Shown here piece by piece: positions 7,906 to 18,814 of a stretch of DNA of 64,000 bases (its first letter is position 1; every line of letters begins with the position of its first letter). Both the position numbers and the translations under genes were made by a program. The notes beneath the pieces were generated by a model that saw only the letters and a program-made list of their open reading frames with translations, made no database searches and was not told the origin of the DNA. Origin of the DNA: Evansella caseinilytica (GTDB taxonomy: Bacteria; Bacillota; Bacilli; Bacillales; Salisediminibacteriaceae); NCBI RefSeq assembly GCF_900107275.1, contig NZ_FNPI01000003.1:292807-356806 (forward strand), read 5' to 3'.

Positions 7906-9420
7906 ATGAAAAAACTGACACCCGTATTTAACATTTCTCTTGTTATTTCAGCAGCGTTCATCCTTTGGGGAGTGATTGCCCCGACACATTTGGATCGGGT
8001 AACGGCCTCCATTCAACAGCTCATCACCAATCAATTCGGCTGGTTTTATCTGCTTGCCGCAACCGGCTTTCTTACCTTTGCCTTGATTCTTATAGTAAGT
8101 CCAATCGGTCGGATTAAGCTTGGAGCGGATGAGGACGAGCCAGAGTATACATACTTGACCTGGTTTTCGTTTTTATTTACGGCAGGAATGGGCATCGGAC
8201 TCGTTTTCTGGGGTGTCGCCGAACCGATCAACCATCTTCATTACCCACCGACAGCAGAAATGATTGAAAACAATCAGCGGGCTGCCGCGATTGCTCTCCG
8301 ATATTCTTTTTTTCATTGGGGACTGCATCCTTGGGCAATCTATTCTGTCGTTGCGTTAGCGTTGGCCTATTTTAAATTCCGAAAAAATTCTCCAGGCGTT
8401 TTAAGCGCAACATTTGAACCATTAATCGGCGATCGCATTCACGGAATGATCGGAACTTCCATCAATGTCATCGTAGTGTTTGCCACCATCTTTGGTGTAG
8501 CCACGTCGCTCGGCTTTGGCACCGCGCAAATCAGCGGCGGACTTTCCAACCTGTTTCTGTTCGACAACTCCCGCTTTTTGCAATTGCTGATCATCGTCAT
8601 CATTACCGTATTATACATGGTGTCATCGCAAACCGGGTTGAATAAAGGAATTCGGATCTTAAGCAAAACAAATATCTACCTAGCATTGGGGTTGATGCTT
8701 TTTTTACTCTTCTCCGGCCCGACAAATTTTATCATGAATTCGTTTACCCAAACAATCGGCGGGTATATCCAAAACTTAATCAGGATGAGCTTTCAATTAG
8801 ATACTTTTAATCCAGAATCCCATTGGGTGGAAGATTGGACAATTTTTTACTGGGCATGGTGGATTGCATGGGCTCCCTTCGTCGGCACTTTCATCGCAAG
8901 GGTCTCCAAAGGGCGGACCATTCGGGAATTTATCATCGGAGTGATTGCAGTTCCGACGCTTTTCGGCGCGCTATGGTTTTCCGTATTTGGTGGAACGGCG
9001 ATACATCTGGAGCTGTTTGAAAACGTCGACCTGATGGGGGTGATTGAAAAAAGCGGGATGGAGGTGGCATTATTTGCCGTCCTGCAGGAGTTTAATCTCG
9101 GACTGTTAATGTCCGGACTGGCGATTCTGCTGATTGCTTCATTCTTTATCACTTCAGCTGATTCAGCTACTTTCGTTCTCGGAATGCAAACGACAAACGG
9201 CAGCATGAATCCCCCAAACAAAGTGAAATTTACATGGGGAATCATTCAATCATCAACTGCGGCGGTCCTGCTGCTATCCGGCGGATTGGATGCTTTGCAG
9301 ACGGCCGCAATTATCGCCGCGTTTCCGTTTACCTTCATTATGATTTTCATGTGCTTCAGCTTAGTGAGAGCGTTGCGGGCGGAAAAAATTCCTCCACGGA
9401 AAGTCAAGCCGTATGACTAA
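7906..9420 (+). CDS. BCCT family transporter (betaine/choline/carnitine type)
   Basis: A 504-residue, 12-helix symporter of the BCCT family, probably taking up a trimethylammonium osmoprotectant such as glycine betaine. The family signature DWTIFYWAWWIAWAPFVG is intact, and the GMGIGLVFWGVAEP segment matches sodium-coupled members. Start behind AGAAAGGTAGTG. The length is close to OpuD of B. subtilis, but the substrate cannot be fixed. It is divergent from the deacetylase operon and seems monocistronic. Confidence 0.9.
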   Translation: MKKLTPVFNISLVISAAFILWGVIAPTHLDRVTASIQQLITNQFGWFYLLAATGFLTFALILIVSPIGRIKLGADEDEPEYTYLTWFSFLFTAGMGIGLVFWGVAEPINHLHYPPTAEMIENNQRAAAIALRYSFFHWGLHPWAIYSVVALALAYFKFRKNSPGVLSATFEPLIGDRIHGMIGTSINVIVVFATIFGVATSLGFGTAQISGGLSNLFLFDNSRFLQLLIIVIITVLYMVSSQTGLNKGIRILSKTNIYLALGLMLFLLFSGPTNFIMNSFTQTIGGYIQNLIRMSFQLDTFNPESHWVEDWTIFYWAWWIAWAPFVGTFIARVSKGRTIREFIIGVIAVPTLFGALWFSVFGGTAIHLELFENVDLMGVIEKSGMEVALFAVLQEFNLGLLMSGLAILLIASFFITSADSATFVLGMQTTNGSMNPPNKVKFTWGIIQSSTAAVLLLSGGLDALQTAAIIAAFPFTFIMIFMCFSLVRALRAEKIPPRKVKPYD

Positions 9421-9671
9421 AATACGAGAGCGGACGGATGAAACCCGGAATATTGCTTTCTGCCGGCAGTACAGTTAGACGAGAGCTCCTCCCTTTTTTT
9501 GCTGCAACGCGTTTAGCCGAAATCCAGGTATACTGGTTGGTCTCCCCGCCTGTTTCAATGTGTCATAGCTTTCATTTTGATAACAGTTCTGTTACGATCC
9601 GTCATCCGAATCGTTAAAATGATACTATGAAGGAGTGCTTGAGTTTTGGGAATAGAAAGGGTGGCTGAGAA

Positions 9672-10076
9672 ATGAAAAAACTCCCTTTATTTTTGTTATT
9701 TTCTTCCCTTTATTTATTGATCGGCTGTCAGCATCAGAGCGATAACAGCGACGAACTCCCCGCTTTTATAAATGAAGGTTCCGATAAAGCTGTCAGCTAT
9801 TTTTTCTCCAATGAAGACCAGTTGGAAGAAGAAATGAGCTATTACGATGCATTGCTGGATTTTAACCGCAACTATCCTGAACGCCTTGATTCGATCAAAA
9901 TTATTACCGAACAAAATGATGAACTTATCGAATACTTTAATGTTCATGTTTATCCGACACTACTTGTTATTGAAGAACAGAAAGTCACTGTTCGTTTGGA
10001 AGGCTTCATGAATTTCCAGGATATTTACAGCACTTTGGAAACGACGCTCATTGCAGCGCTGGAAGACGCCTCGTAA
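9672..10076 (+). CDS. Thioredoxin-like lipoprotein without CxxC
   Basis: A 134-residue protein with a lipoprotein signal (LYLLIGC, Cys at about 19). The mature part has a thioredoxin-like pattern: VSYFFSNEDQLEEE, a helix, then FNVHVYPTLLVIEEQKVTVRLEGF, including the cis-proline YPTL element. The usual CxxC is absent, so it is probably not a redox enzyme. A ribosome site (GGGTGGCTGAGA) precedes the ATG. No partner gene is evident, and the convergent terminator follows directly. Confidence 0.7.
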   Translation: MKKLPLFLLFSSLYLLIGCQHQSDNSDELPAFINEGSDKAVSYFFSNEDQLEEEMSYYDALLDFNRNYPERLDSIKIITEQNDELIEYFNVHVYPTLLVIEEQKVTVRLEGFMNFQDIYSTLETTLIAALEDAS

Positions 10077-10094
10077 ACAGCGCTTTCACGCAAA

Positions 10095-10140
10095 GGGGGG
10101 TGTCTCAAAAGGGAAAAACACCTTTTTGAGACACCCCTTC
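10095..10140. terminator. Bidirectional terminator, family C hairpin
   Basis: Stem GGGGTGTCTCAAAAGG pairing with CCTTTTTGAGACACCCC between two convergent genes. Nearly the same hairpin occurs at 22207 and 39702. Confidence 0.85.
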
Positions 10141-10175
10141 GTCGGTTTAACTGCTTTTTCCCCGCGGCAGCTTTA

Positions 10176-11585
10176 TTACTTCACAATGTGAATCGGCATG
10201 CCTAAGGCAACTTCTGCTGTTTCCATCGTAATTTCTCCCAAGGATGGATGGGCATGAATCGTTAACGCGATATCCTCTGCCGTCATGCCGGCTTCAATGG
10301 CGACGCATGCTTCGGAAATCATATCGGAAGCATTTGCCCCGGCAATTTGGACACCGAGTACAAGGCCGTCTTCTTTTCGGGTTACCATTTTCATAAAGCC
10401 TTCCGATTCATTAAGCGATAACGCGCGGCCGTTTGCGGCAAACGGAAATTTCGCAACTACGACATCGTATCCTTCTTCCTTCGCTTCCGCTTCGGTTAAG
10501 CCCACTGTGGCAAGCTCCGGTCCTGAGAAAACGACTGCCGGGATCGCTGTATAATCAATTTCCGACGGATGACCGGAAATGGCTTCCGCGGCCACTTTGC
10601 CTTCATAAGACGCTTTATGGGCGAGCTGTGGTCCAGGAACAATATCGCCGATGGCATAAATGTTTTTCACTGATGTGCGGCATTGCTTATCGACTTTGAT
10701 AATCCCTTTTTCATCCACTTCAACTCCGGCCTGCTCCAGTCCGAGATCTTCTGTATTCGGCTTTCTGCCGACGGTAACTAACAAATAGTCTCCCTCGAAC
10801 TCTTCTACTTTTCCTTGCACTTCCGCAGTCACTTTGACACCGCTGGCGGTTTCTTCCATCGCTTGCGCAAATGCTTCCGTCTTAATCACAGCACCGGCTT
10901 TCTTCAATCGGCGGTCAACAAGCTGGCTCATTTGCTTTTCAAATCCAGGTAAAATCGATTTCGTACCTTCGAGAATTGTTACTTCTGAACCGAGGTTGGC
11001 ATAGGCCGAGCCGAGTTCAATCCCGATGTAGCCGCCGCCGATAACGATCAGCTTCTTCGGTACTTCCTTCAAGGCAAGGGCGCCAGTGGAAGAAACGACG
11101 CGCTCGCTGAATTTAAACGCCGGCAATTCGATCGGCCGGGATCCTGTAGCAACAATACAATGGTTGAACTTGTATGTTTGCGACGATTTTTCGTCCATGA
11201 TTCGAACTGTCGAATCATCAACGAAATAAGCTTCCCCTTTCACGATCTCCACTTTATTTCCTTTTAATAGACCTTCGACGCCACCGGTAAGCTTGTTCAC
11301 GACAGAAGCTTTCCACGCTTGTACTTTTGTAAAATCAAGCTTCACGTCACCGACGGAAATTCCCATATCTTCAGAATGATTCGCCTCATGGTAGCGGTGA
11401 CCTGCTTCAATCAGTGCCTTCGACGGGATACATCCAACGTTTAAGCACACTCCGCCAAGGTTTTCTTTTTCAACGATCGTGACTTTTTGGCCAAGCTGGG
11501 CAGCGCGGATTGCCGCCACATATCCACCGGGACCTGAACCAATAACCAACGTATCAACTTCTACCGGAAAATCTCCAACTACCAT
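10176..11585 (-). CDS. pdhD: Dihydrolipoyl dehydrogenase, E3 of pyruvate dehydrogenase
   Basis: A 469-residue flavoprotein that reoxidises the dihydrolipoyl group of E2 with NAD. The FAD motif [10 protein letters not shown] is at about 17-26. The redox disulfide CLNVGC gives C47 and C52, and a second Rossmann motif, [12 protein letters not shown], is the NAD site. The C-terminus carries the HAHPSLGE catalytic His-Glu pair. It is last in the pdhABCD operon and 4 bases behind pdhC, with GGAGGGG overlapping the pdhC stop. Confidence 0.97.
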   Translation of the reverse strand: MVVGDFPVEVDTLVIGSGPGGYVAAIRAAQLGQKVTIVEKENLGGVCLNVGCIPSKALIEAGHRYHEANHSEDMGISVGDVKLDFTKVQAWKASVVNKLTGGVEGLLKGNKVEIVKGEAYFVDDSTVRIMDEKSSQTYKFNHCIVATGSRPIELPAFKFSERVVSSTGALALKEVPKKLIVIGGGYIGIELGSAYANLGSEVTILEGTKSILPGFEKQMSQLVDRRLKKAGAVIKTEAFAQAMEETASGVKVTAEVQGKVEEFEGDYLLVTVGRKPNTEDLGLEQAGVEVDEKGIIKVDKQCRTSVKNIYAIGDIVPGPQLAHKASYEGKVAAEAISGHPSEIDYTAIPAVVFSGPELATVGLTEAEAKEEGYDVVVAKFPFAANGRALSLNESEGFMKMVTRKEDGLVLGVQIAGANASDMISEACVAIEAGMTAEDIALTIHAHPSLGEITMETAEVALGMPIHIVK

Positions 11586-11589
11586 AATC

Positions 11590-12897
11590 CTACCCCTCCA
11601 TTACGATTAATTGCGGGTCATTTAACAGACGTTTGATATGATTTAATGCATGCTGGGCTGTGGCTCCATCAATAATCCGATGATCGAAGCTTAAAGATAA
11701 GGCAAGCACAGGAGCTACTGCCACTTCACCGTCACGTACAATTGCTTTTTCCTGAATGCGGCCCAATCCTAAAATCGCCACTTCCGGATGGTTGATCACC
11801 GGTGTGAACCATTGACCGCCGGCGGAACCGATGTTTGTTATGGTGCATGAAGCACCCTTCATTTCATCCGGTGCAAGCGTGCCTTCCCTTGCCTTTGCCG
11901 CCAACTCGTTGATTTCATTGGAAATCGCAAACACCGATTTTCGATCCGTGTCTTTGACAACCGGGACAAGCAAGCCTTTTTCTGTATCGGCAGCAATGCC
12001 GATATTATAATAATGTTTATGGACAATCTCGTCCGTTGCATCATCCAACGATGTGTTTAGCATCGGATATTCCCGCAGCGCGGAAGTCAATGCTTTCACA
12101 ACATACGGCAAATACGTAAGCTTAATCCCTTTTTCCTGAGCAATCGGCTTGAATTTTTTACGATGTGCCACTAAATCGGTCACTTCGACTTCATCCATTA
12201 AGGTCACATGCGGCGCTGTCTGCTTCGAGTTCACCATCGCTCGTGAAATCGCCTTGCGGATTCCGGACATTTTCTCGCGGGTTTCCAGTTCGCCGTATAC
12301 CGGTTTATACGGAGCAACCGCTTTTTTCTCCGGTGCCACAGCCGCTTGATCGGCTGTCGTTTCCGCCGCTGCTTCGGCGGCAGGTGCTGCGCCGTTTGCC
12401 AGGAAGTTGTCGATATCAGCTTTCAGAACACGGCCGTTTTTCCCTGTTCCGTTCACTTGCTGAATCGCCACTTGCTTTTCACGGGCGTATTTCCTAATAG
12501 ACGGCATCGCGATCACACGGCGGTTTTCATCAACATTTACATCCGCTTGTGCTGCCGGTTGTGCCGCCGCTTCCGCTTTTGCCTGCTCCGGTGCATCTGC
12601 GACCGCCTCTTGCGGCGCTTCTTCTTCATGGTCGCCGTGAGCCGACGGCGGTTGTACAGCATCTGTTTCAAACGTAATAATTACCGTTCCGACAGTCGTA
12701 ACGACTCCCTCTTCTACATGAATCTTTAATACTTTGCCATCTACCGGAGAAGGGATTTCGACAACTGCCTTATCATTTTGAACTTCGCAAAGGACGTCGT
12801 CTTCCTTTACTTCCTGCCCTTCCTTCACTTCCCATTTTACGATCTCGCCTTCATGAATACCTTCACCGATATCAGGCATTTTAAACTCATATGCCAC
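11590..12897 (-). CDS. pdhC: Dihydrolipoamide acetyltransferase, E2 of pyruvate dehydrogenase
   Basis: A 435-residue core subunit. One lipoyl domain has its lysine in QNDKAVVE (K43). An Ala/Glu/Pro-rich linker follows, then a peripheral subunit-binding domain ([13 protein letters not shown], near 130) and a second Ala-rich linker. The catalytic domain ends in [10 protein letters not shown], with catalytic H406 and D410. It transfers acetyl from lipoamide to CoA. It is separated from pdhB by a 140-bp repeat element, unlike the tight spacing elsewhere in the operon. Confidence 0.96.
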   Translation of the reverse strand: MAYEFKMPDIGEGIHEGEIVKWEVKEGQEVKEDDVLCEVQNDKAVVEIPSPVDGKVLKIHVEEGVVTTVGTVIITFETDAVQPPSAHGDHEEEAPQEAVADAPEQAKAEAAAQPAAQADVNVDENRRVIAMPSIRKYAREKQVAIQQVNGTGKNGRVLKADIDNFLANGAAPAAEAAAETTADQAAVAPEKKAVAPYKPVYGELETREKMSGIRKAISRAMVNSKQTAPHVTLMDEVEVTDLVAHRKKFKPIAQEKGIKLTYLPYVVKALTSALREYPMLNTSLDDATDEIVHKHYYNIGIAADTEKGLLVPVVKDTDRKSVFAISNEINELAAKAREGTLAPDEMKGASCTITNIGSAGGQWFTPVINHPEVAILGLGRIQEKAIVRDGEVAVAPVLALSLSFDHRIIDGATAQHALNHIKRLLNDPQLIVMEG

Positions 12898-12979
12898 GAC
12901 TAACTCCTCCGTTTCCTGTAAGTGTGTGCTCCAAAAGCTGAATACGTCTTTTTCAGTTGTTATTACCAGCGATTAAAAG

Positions 12980-13121
12980 AGCGTGTTCAAAATGGCAATG
13001 GCTCCGCCCGATGCACCGGCTACGAGAAAACCACTCCTAGCCGGTTTGAAGGAACGCATCGGCTTCACTCATTGCATCGTGATTGTTGAAAAAGATAAAA
13101 AACGATCTTTTTGAACAATCA
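12980..13121. repeat. Repeat family A, copy 2, inside the pdh operon
   Basis: Complete basic-form copy from GTTCAAAATGGCAATGGCTCC to the hairpin tgattgttgaaaaagat / atctttttgaacaatca. It directly abuts the pdhB stop codon (13122-13124), so on the minus strand the hairpin is the first structure transcribed after pdhB. Confidence 0.85.
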
Positions 13122-14099
13122 CTAAAAGTTCACAACTTCCTTTGCTTTTTCCACAATATCTTTATAGCTTGGAAGCCAAATATCCTCCGCTACCGCAAAC
13201 GGAAATACCGTATCAGGTGCGGTTACTCTTAATACCGGCGCTTCAAGGCTTAAGATTGCCCGTTCCGTAATTTCCGCAACTACACTCGCGGCGATACCCG
13301 CCTGCTTTTGCGCCTCTTGAACAACGATGGCGCGGTTTGTTTTTTCCACGGATTGAATAATCGTATCGATATCCAGCGGACTGATTGTGCGAAGATCAAT
13401 CACCTCCGCCTCAATTCCTTCTTTCGCAAGCTCTTCCGCCGCTTTTAATGAAGAATGGACCATTGCCCCATACGTAATAATGGAAACATCCTTTCCTTCG
13501 CGCTTTACATCCGCCTCTCCCAACGGAATCGTGTAGCCTTCCTCAGGCACTTCCCCACGGAAAGAACGGTAAAGCTTCATATGTTCTAAAAAGATGACCG
13601 GATCATGGTCGCGGATGGCAGAGATCAGCAATCCTTTTGCATCATAAGGAGTGGAAGGAATAACTACTTTTACCCCCGGCGTTTGTGCCATTAATCCTTC
13701 TAAGCTGTCGGCATGAAGCTCCGGAGTTTTTACCCCGCCGCCAAACGGAGAACGAATCGTTACCGGAGAATGATATACTCCGCCGGAGCGATATCGCATC
13801 CGGGCCATTTGTGCTGCGATGGCATCAAACGTTTCGAACACGAAGCCGAAAAATTGAATTTCCATCACCGGACGAAAGCCTGTGACACTTAATCCTGTAG
13901 CAAGTCCGCCGATACCTGATTCGGCTAACGGGGTATCAAAGACCCGATCTTCTCCAAATTCCTTCTGCAGGCCTTCCGTTGCCCGGAATACTCCCCCGTT
14001 CTGCCCGACGTCTTCTCCGAAAACAAGAACCGTTTCGTCGTTCTTTAATTCGTTACGCATCGCATCCGTAATTGCCTGAATCATCGTCATTTGCGCCAT
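13122..14099 (-). CDS. pdhB: Pyruvate dehydrogenase E1 beta subunit
   Basis: The 325-residue beta chain of the thiamine-diphosphate E1 enzyme. It shows the typical [20 protein letters not shown] opening, [18 protein letters not shown], and the C-terminal transketolase domain ([13 protein letters not shown]). It pairs with PdhA to decarboxylate pyruvate. The ribosome site AAGGAG lies in the last codons of pdhA, and the genes are 3 bases apart, so translation is probably coupled. Confidence 0.97.
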   Translation of the reverse strand: MAQMTMIQAITDAMRNELKNDETVLVFGEDVGQNGGVFRATEGLQKEFGEDRVFDTPLAESGIGGLATGLSVTGFRPVMEIQFFGFVFETFDAIAAQMARMRYRSGGVYHSPVTIRSPFGGGVKTPELHADSLEGLMAQTPGVKVVIPSTPYDAKGLLISAIRDHDPVIFLEHMKLYRSFRGEVPEEGYTIPLGEADVKREGKDVSIITYGAMVHSSLKAAEELAKEGIEAEVIDLRTISPLDIDTIIQSVEKTNRAIVVQEAQKQAGIAASVVAEITERAILSLEAPVLRVTAPDTVFPFAVAEDIWLPSYKDIVEKAKEVVNF

Positions 14100-14102
14100 A
14101 GC

Positions 14103-15248
<1,146 letters not shown>

Positions 15249-15371
15249 TTATCCTGTTTTCCATTGTTTAGGTTGCCCAGCCGAAAATAAAACAATGTGA
15301 ACAACGGCTTTTTCCCGCAGTTCCTGCCGGACGCCACGCTCCGCATTTTTGCTTCGGCAGATACAACTGTC

Positions 15372-15447
15372 ATAATATTTTCCCAAAAACACTAATACAA
15401 CATTCCTGACGAGTCTTAGTTTACATGAAACATTTACTAATAGTCAA
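15372..15447 (-). promoter_or_regulatory. Two candidate sigma-A promoters of the pdh operon
   Basis: Read on the minus strand. P1 has TTGACT (15442-15447), a 17-bp spacer and TAAACT (15419-15424). P2 has TTGTAT (15395-15400), a 17-bp spacer and TATTAT (15372-15377). Either leaves a leader of roughly 170-220 bases before pdhA. That leader contains a GC-rich inverted repeat (near 15328-15360) but no riboswitch class I recognise. Confidence 0.55.
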
Positions 15448-15711
15448 ACATTTTGTTCTTTATTTTATAGTTTTTTAACGTGATCGTGTTGTTTTATAAC
15501 TTTTTGTCATTTTTGTGTCTGTTATACAATCAAAATACATCTGTTATATAAACTTTATTATGCCTTTATGTCCATATTCGCAGCGGAGGACTGCCTGTTT
15601 TCTGCCAGATTGATGATTGCTTTTGCCGGTTCTCAGAAAGATTCTCTCCTCGAAAAGCAAGGGCATTAACTGGACGCTGCGGGGTATGATGCGCTGACCC
15701 GTTGTTTTTGG

Positions 15712-15758
15712 CAATAAGAAAAGCCCCGGCATGGAGCATTGTCCACACCAGGGCTGTT
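15712..15758 (-). terminator. Terminator of ykyA
   Basis: On the minus strand, GCCCTGG and CCGGGGC form an imperfect stem followed by TTTTCTT. It lies just after the ykyA stop. Confidence 0.65.
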
Positions 15759-15767
15759 CCTGTCATT

Positions 15768-16421
15768 CTATGCATCGTCAAAAACAACATCCAAATCCGC
15801 CACATCGTAAAAGCTTCTTTTCGCATCATTGAACGACGACGTATATTCATTAAACCGCTGGTTCAAATCATTGATGCGTTGATATGCTTCGTTGACGAGA
15901 TCGTGCTGTTCCTGAAGTTGATCTATCGTCAGATCTTCCTGATAAACAAGGGTGTATAAACGAACATCCAAATCGATGGTAGCAACGTACTCGGAATAAA
16001 GTTCTTGATATGTTTCATACCTGTCTTTCATGACCTCCACCATCTCTTCGGCTTGGCTTTGGATGGCTTCTTCTTCAAACGCTTCAATAAATGGAACCGA
16101 AAGCAGGAATTGTTCATACGCCTCATCGATAATTGCTTTTTCCTCTTGAACTAATGTTCTTCTTTTTTCCGCCGATTCAATCGCTTGCTTCGATAAGCTT
16201 TCAATCTCCTCTAAATCTGAAAGGGAAAGCATTTCTTCATACAAATCATATTCATCGTTTTCCGCATCCGCCAGCGGCGTCTGTTTTCCTTCCACTGCCT
16301 TTTCAATCTGAACGGCTTCCTCCAGATGGCCGTACATACTTTCTGCCGGATTGTCGTCCGAGCAGGCGATGAGCATGAAACAAATGACCGACAGGATAAT
16401 AAAACTGGCAAATTTCCTCAA
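15768..16421 (-). CDS. ykyA: YkyA-type cell-surface lipoprotein
   Basis: A 217-residue lipoprotein (lipobox MLIAC, Cys at 20) of the YkyA family, called putative cell-wall-binding lipoproteins. The mature part is acidic and almost wholly helical, with heptad-like segments such as LSDLEEIESLSKQAIESAEKRR, consistent with a coiled coil. The start is a TTG behind GGGGGAGAG. In B. subtilis ykyA also lies between def and pdhA. The role is unknown. Confidence 0.85.
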   Translation of the reverse strand: MRKFASFIILSVICFMLIACSDDNPAESMYGHLEEAVQIEKAVEGKQTPLADAENDEYDLYEEMLSLSDLEEIESLSKQAIESAEKRRTLVQEEKAIIDEAYEQFLLSVPFIEAFEEEAIQSQAEEMVEVMKDRYETYQELYSEYVATIDLDVRLYTLVYQEDLTIDQLQEQHDLVNEAYQRINDLNQRFNEYTSSFNDAKRSFYDVADLDVVFDDA

Positions 16422-16600
16422 TGTTCTCTCCCCCTAAACCAAACCAATTCAATAAAAAATTTTCGTACTTTCGCGCCGTTGACAACTGTTTTTTCTTTAC
16501 TTCCTCTAATTGTCCGCCCTGCTTTTGAGACAAACGTAAAAACACTTGAATAAAACGCGCCAGATTTTAGGTATCCATCCATCCAAACCAGTGACAAATG

Positions 16601-16608
16601 CATACTAT
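16601..16608 (+). promoter_or_regulatory. Possible sporulation sigma (E or K) -10 element
   Basis: CATACTAT matches the -10 of mother-cell sigma factors. It lies about 75 bases ahead of the YjcZ-like gene. The -35 is not clear. Confidence 0.3.
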
Positions 16609-16685
16609 GTAGTAGCTGACAAACCGTTCGTTGTTGAAAAGCAATTGAATAGTATGTTTTGCTAAAAGCTAAAGGAGGTATTGCC

Positions 16686-16865
16686 ATGTACGGTTATGGT
16701 GGACATTCCTGTAATCCGTGCTATTATGGCTACGGATATAGAACACCGGTTTACGCCGCGCCTGCTTACCCATCTTCTGGAAGCGGTGTAGGAATCGTTG
16801 TTGCGCTGCTCGTGGTTCTCTTTATCTTTATTATTATTCTCGGAGCTGCCAAATTCTATCGTTAG
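16686..16865 (+). CDS. YjcZ-family small sporulation-type membrane peptide
   Basis: A 59-residue peptide. The N-terminal half is rich in Tyr, Gly and Cys (MYGYGGHSCNPCYYGYGY). The C-terminal half is a single membrane segment (GIVVALLVVLFIFIIILGAA) ending in KFYR. This two-part layout is that of the YjcZ/YjcM-like sporulation peptides of Bacillus. The ATG at 16686 follows AAAGGAGGT; an in-frame ATG 9 codons earlier has no site. Function unknown; spore or mother-cell membrane localisation is inferred from the family. Confidence 0.75.
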   Translation: MYGYGGHSCNPCYYGYGYRTPVYAAPAYPSSGSGVGIVVALLVVLFIFIIILGAAKFYR

Positions 16866-16879
16866 CAAGGCTCAACCAG

Positions 16880-16918
16880 GGCAAGAGTTTCGACGCTCTT
16901 GCTTCTTTCCTTTTTTTA
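16880..16918 (+). terminator. Terminator of the YjcZ-like gene
   Basis: Stem GCAAGAG / CTCTTGC with a short loop, followed by a T-rich tail. Confidence 0.75.
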
Positions 16919-17053
16919 CATTGTATTATACATTATAATATATGAAATAACCGATGATTTTATTATGATGTCATATTAATCGGATGTACAATCAGTAATC
17001 AGCGCCCTCATTCAAATTTATCACATCATTTTTTCTGGAAGGAGACCCATTCA

Positions 17054-17635
17054 ATGCTAACAATGAAAGACATTATCCGAGAAGGCCATCCAACATTGCG
17101 TCAGGTGGCAAAAGAGGTATCACTGCCGCCATCTGCAGAGGATATCTCTATCTTAAAAAAGATGATGGAATTTTTAATGGACAGTCAGGATCCGGAAATC
17201 GCCGAAAAATACGGACTGCGTCCGGGTGTAGGATTAGCGGCCCCGCAAATCAATATCAACAAGCGAATGATTGCTGTCAGAGTGGAAGACCAACGAGGGG
17301 AACTCATCGACATCGGGCTCTTTAATCCGAAAATGATCAGCCATTCGTTGGAAACTACTTTTTTGGATAACGGTGAAGGCTGCCTTTCCGTCGACCGGGA
17401 TGTACCTGGAATCGTTCCGCGATATGCCAGAATCAAAGTGAGCGGTACAACAATTGACGGCGAGAACGTAACCCTCAAACTCAAAGGGATGCCGGCTATT
17501 GTATTTCAACATGAAATCGATCACTTAAACGGCATTATGTTCTATGACCGCATAGAACAGCCCGACCCTTTCAAGCAGCCGCTTCCGCCAAAGGAAGTTG
17601 TTAAGCGAAGTGAGTTTGACGGCCCGCTCACATAA
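17054..17635 (+). CDS. def: Peptide deformylase (YkrB/DefB type)
   Basis: A 193-residue metalloenzyme that removes the formyl group from nascent N-terminal methionine. All three motifs are present: GVGLAAPQI (58-66), EGCLS with metal ligand C110, and HEIDHLNG with H153, E154 and H157. The insert between motifs and the MLTMKDIIREGHPTLR opening mark the type-II Gram-positive form. Start behind GGAAGGAGA. It is monocistronic, with a GC-rich hairpin at 17670-17691 downstream. Confidence 0.95.
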   Translation: MLTMKDIIREGHPTLRQVAKEVSLPPSAEDISILKKMMEFLMDSQDPEIAEKYGLRPGVGLAAPQININKRMIAVRVEDQRGELIDIGLFNPKMISHSLETTFLDNGEGCLSVDRDVPGIVPRYARIKVSGTTIDGENVTLKLKGMPAIVFQHEIDHLNGIMFYDRIEQPDPFKQPLPPKEVVKRSEFDGPLT

Positions 17636-17765
17636 CGAAACTACTGAACGGCGGGCAAGCCGATAACGGGAAGCTGCTCCGGCAGCAGCTTCCGCCTGTT
17701 CCGTCCAAAGATTGGCCCCTTTGAGACCTTCCTTTAAACAAAGACGTGGTGATGAAGATCAAAGA

Positions 17766-18548
17766 TCAGCCTTTTAACAGACCTAATTCCAGTAAACCGT
17801 GGTAAACTCCGTCCTCTTCCACATGTTTTGTCACGAACTTCGCCGCCTGTTTTGCTTCCGGTACGGCATTTCCCATCGCTACCCCGGTCCCCACATATTG
17901 AAGCATTTCGATATCGTTTAATCCATCGCCGAATGCATAAGTATTTTCCGGAGAAACTTTCATGACCTTCAGCATTTCCTGAATTCCTTTTGCTTTCGAT
18001 CCGCCTTTTGGCAGCACATCCACCGCCTTTTTGTGCCACCTGACATAATCAAAATGATCGTGCGTCACTTCCGCCCACTCTGTATCTTTTTCTTCAAGGA
18101 ATAACAGCGCCTGATAAATATCGTTTTCGCGATGAAACGTTGCATGATATTCAGGATATGCCTGTTTTAAGCTTCCCATGCCTTCATGAATAAACGGATG
18201 ATCCTCGTGGTTGGCATACATGTCTTTTTCGCTGAGAAACACCATTGGATGCCCCTGCTGTTTTGCAGACAGTTCTAATTCTATCATCTTATTTTTTGAT
18301 AGCGGTTCAGTGTACACGACGTCGCCATTTAACACGACATAGGAACCATTAAAACTGACATAGGAAGTCATGCCAAGCTCCTTCATGATCGCTTGCAGCA
18401 TCGTCGGTCCCCTGCCGGTAGCGATCGCTACGTGTATCCCTTGTTCATGAAGCCGGCTGACAGCCGTTTTCGTCGATTTGGGTATTTCTTTGCTGTCATT
18501 TAAAATCGTTCCATCAATATCTAAAAATACAACTTTTTTCTCTTGCAT
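17766..18548 (-). CDS. ykrA: HAD superfamily (Cof-type) phosphatase, YkrA
   Basis: A hydrolase of about 260 residues. HAD motif I is FLDIDGTIL, with the nucleophile Asp in the first ten residues. Motif II is in IATGRGP, and motif IV is FGDGLNDIEMLQ near the C-terminus. The Cof-type cap lies between them. I take the ATG at 18548, which gives the family-typical MQEKKVVFLDIDGT opening. The frame extends to 18608, but without a better ribosome site. Substrate unknown; sugar phosphates or FMN-like compounds are usual in this group. Confidence 0.88.
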   Translation of the reverse strand: MQEKKVVFLDIDGTILNDSKEIPKSTKTAVSRLHEQGIHVAIATGRGPTMLQAIMKELGMTSYVSFNGSYVVLNGDVVYTEPLSKNKMIELELSAKQQGHPMVFLSEKDMYANHEDHPFIHEGMGSLKQAYPEYHATFHRENDIYQALLFLEEKDTEWAEVTHDHFDYVRWHKKAVDVLPKGGSKAKGIQEMLKVMKVSPENTYAFGDGLNDIEMLQYVGTGVAMGNAVPEAKQAAKFVTKHVEEDGVYHGLLELGLLKG

Positions 18549-18742
18549 AGAGTCAATCCAACTTTCTAAGTAAAGATAATGAATTATTTTTTTGTAAAAG
18601 TACCTCATTTAAATCTATCGGATGAAACGTTATTTGTCAAAGCATTCCCAAGCTTTTCCTTACAAGCTTTTTTAAAATCTGCGAATACTATTTATAAAAA
18701 AAGAAACCGTGAGTCTTGAATTGCATGAAAGGAGGGTTTAAA

Positions 18743-18814
18743 ATGTTGAAAAGGTGGAGAGAACGAATATTGAAACGATGTCGTGACTTACTTCCGAAAA
18801 AATTGTATGCTTAA
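18743..18814 (+). CDS. Candidate 23-residue basic peptide
   Basis: A short reading frame opens 8 bases behind GAAAGGAGGG, an excellent ribosome site. It encodes MLKRWRERILKRCRDLLPKK then LYA, a net-positive amphipathic helix with one Cys. A hairpin (AATCCTTCT ... AGAAGGATT, 18823-18857) follows at once, without a T run. The rest of the 18549-19119 gap has no other gene I can support. It could be a small membrane-active peptide or a leader peptide ahead of rpoY-rnjA. Confidence 0.45.
   Translation: MLKRWRERILKRCRDLLPKKLYA

Noticed and set aside
15702..15959. Frames on both strands around the end of ykyA
   Set aside because: They overlap the ykyA gene and its terminator and have no start signals.
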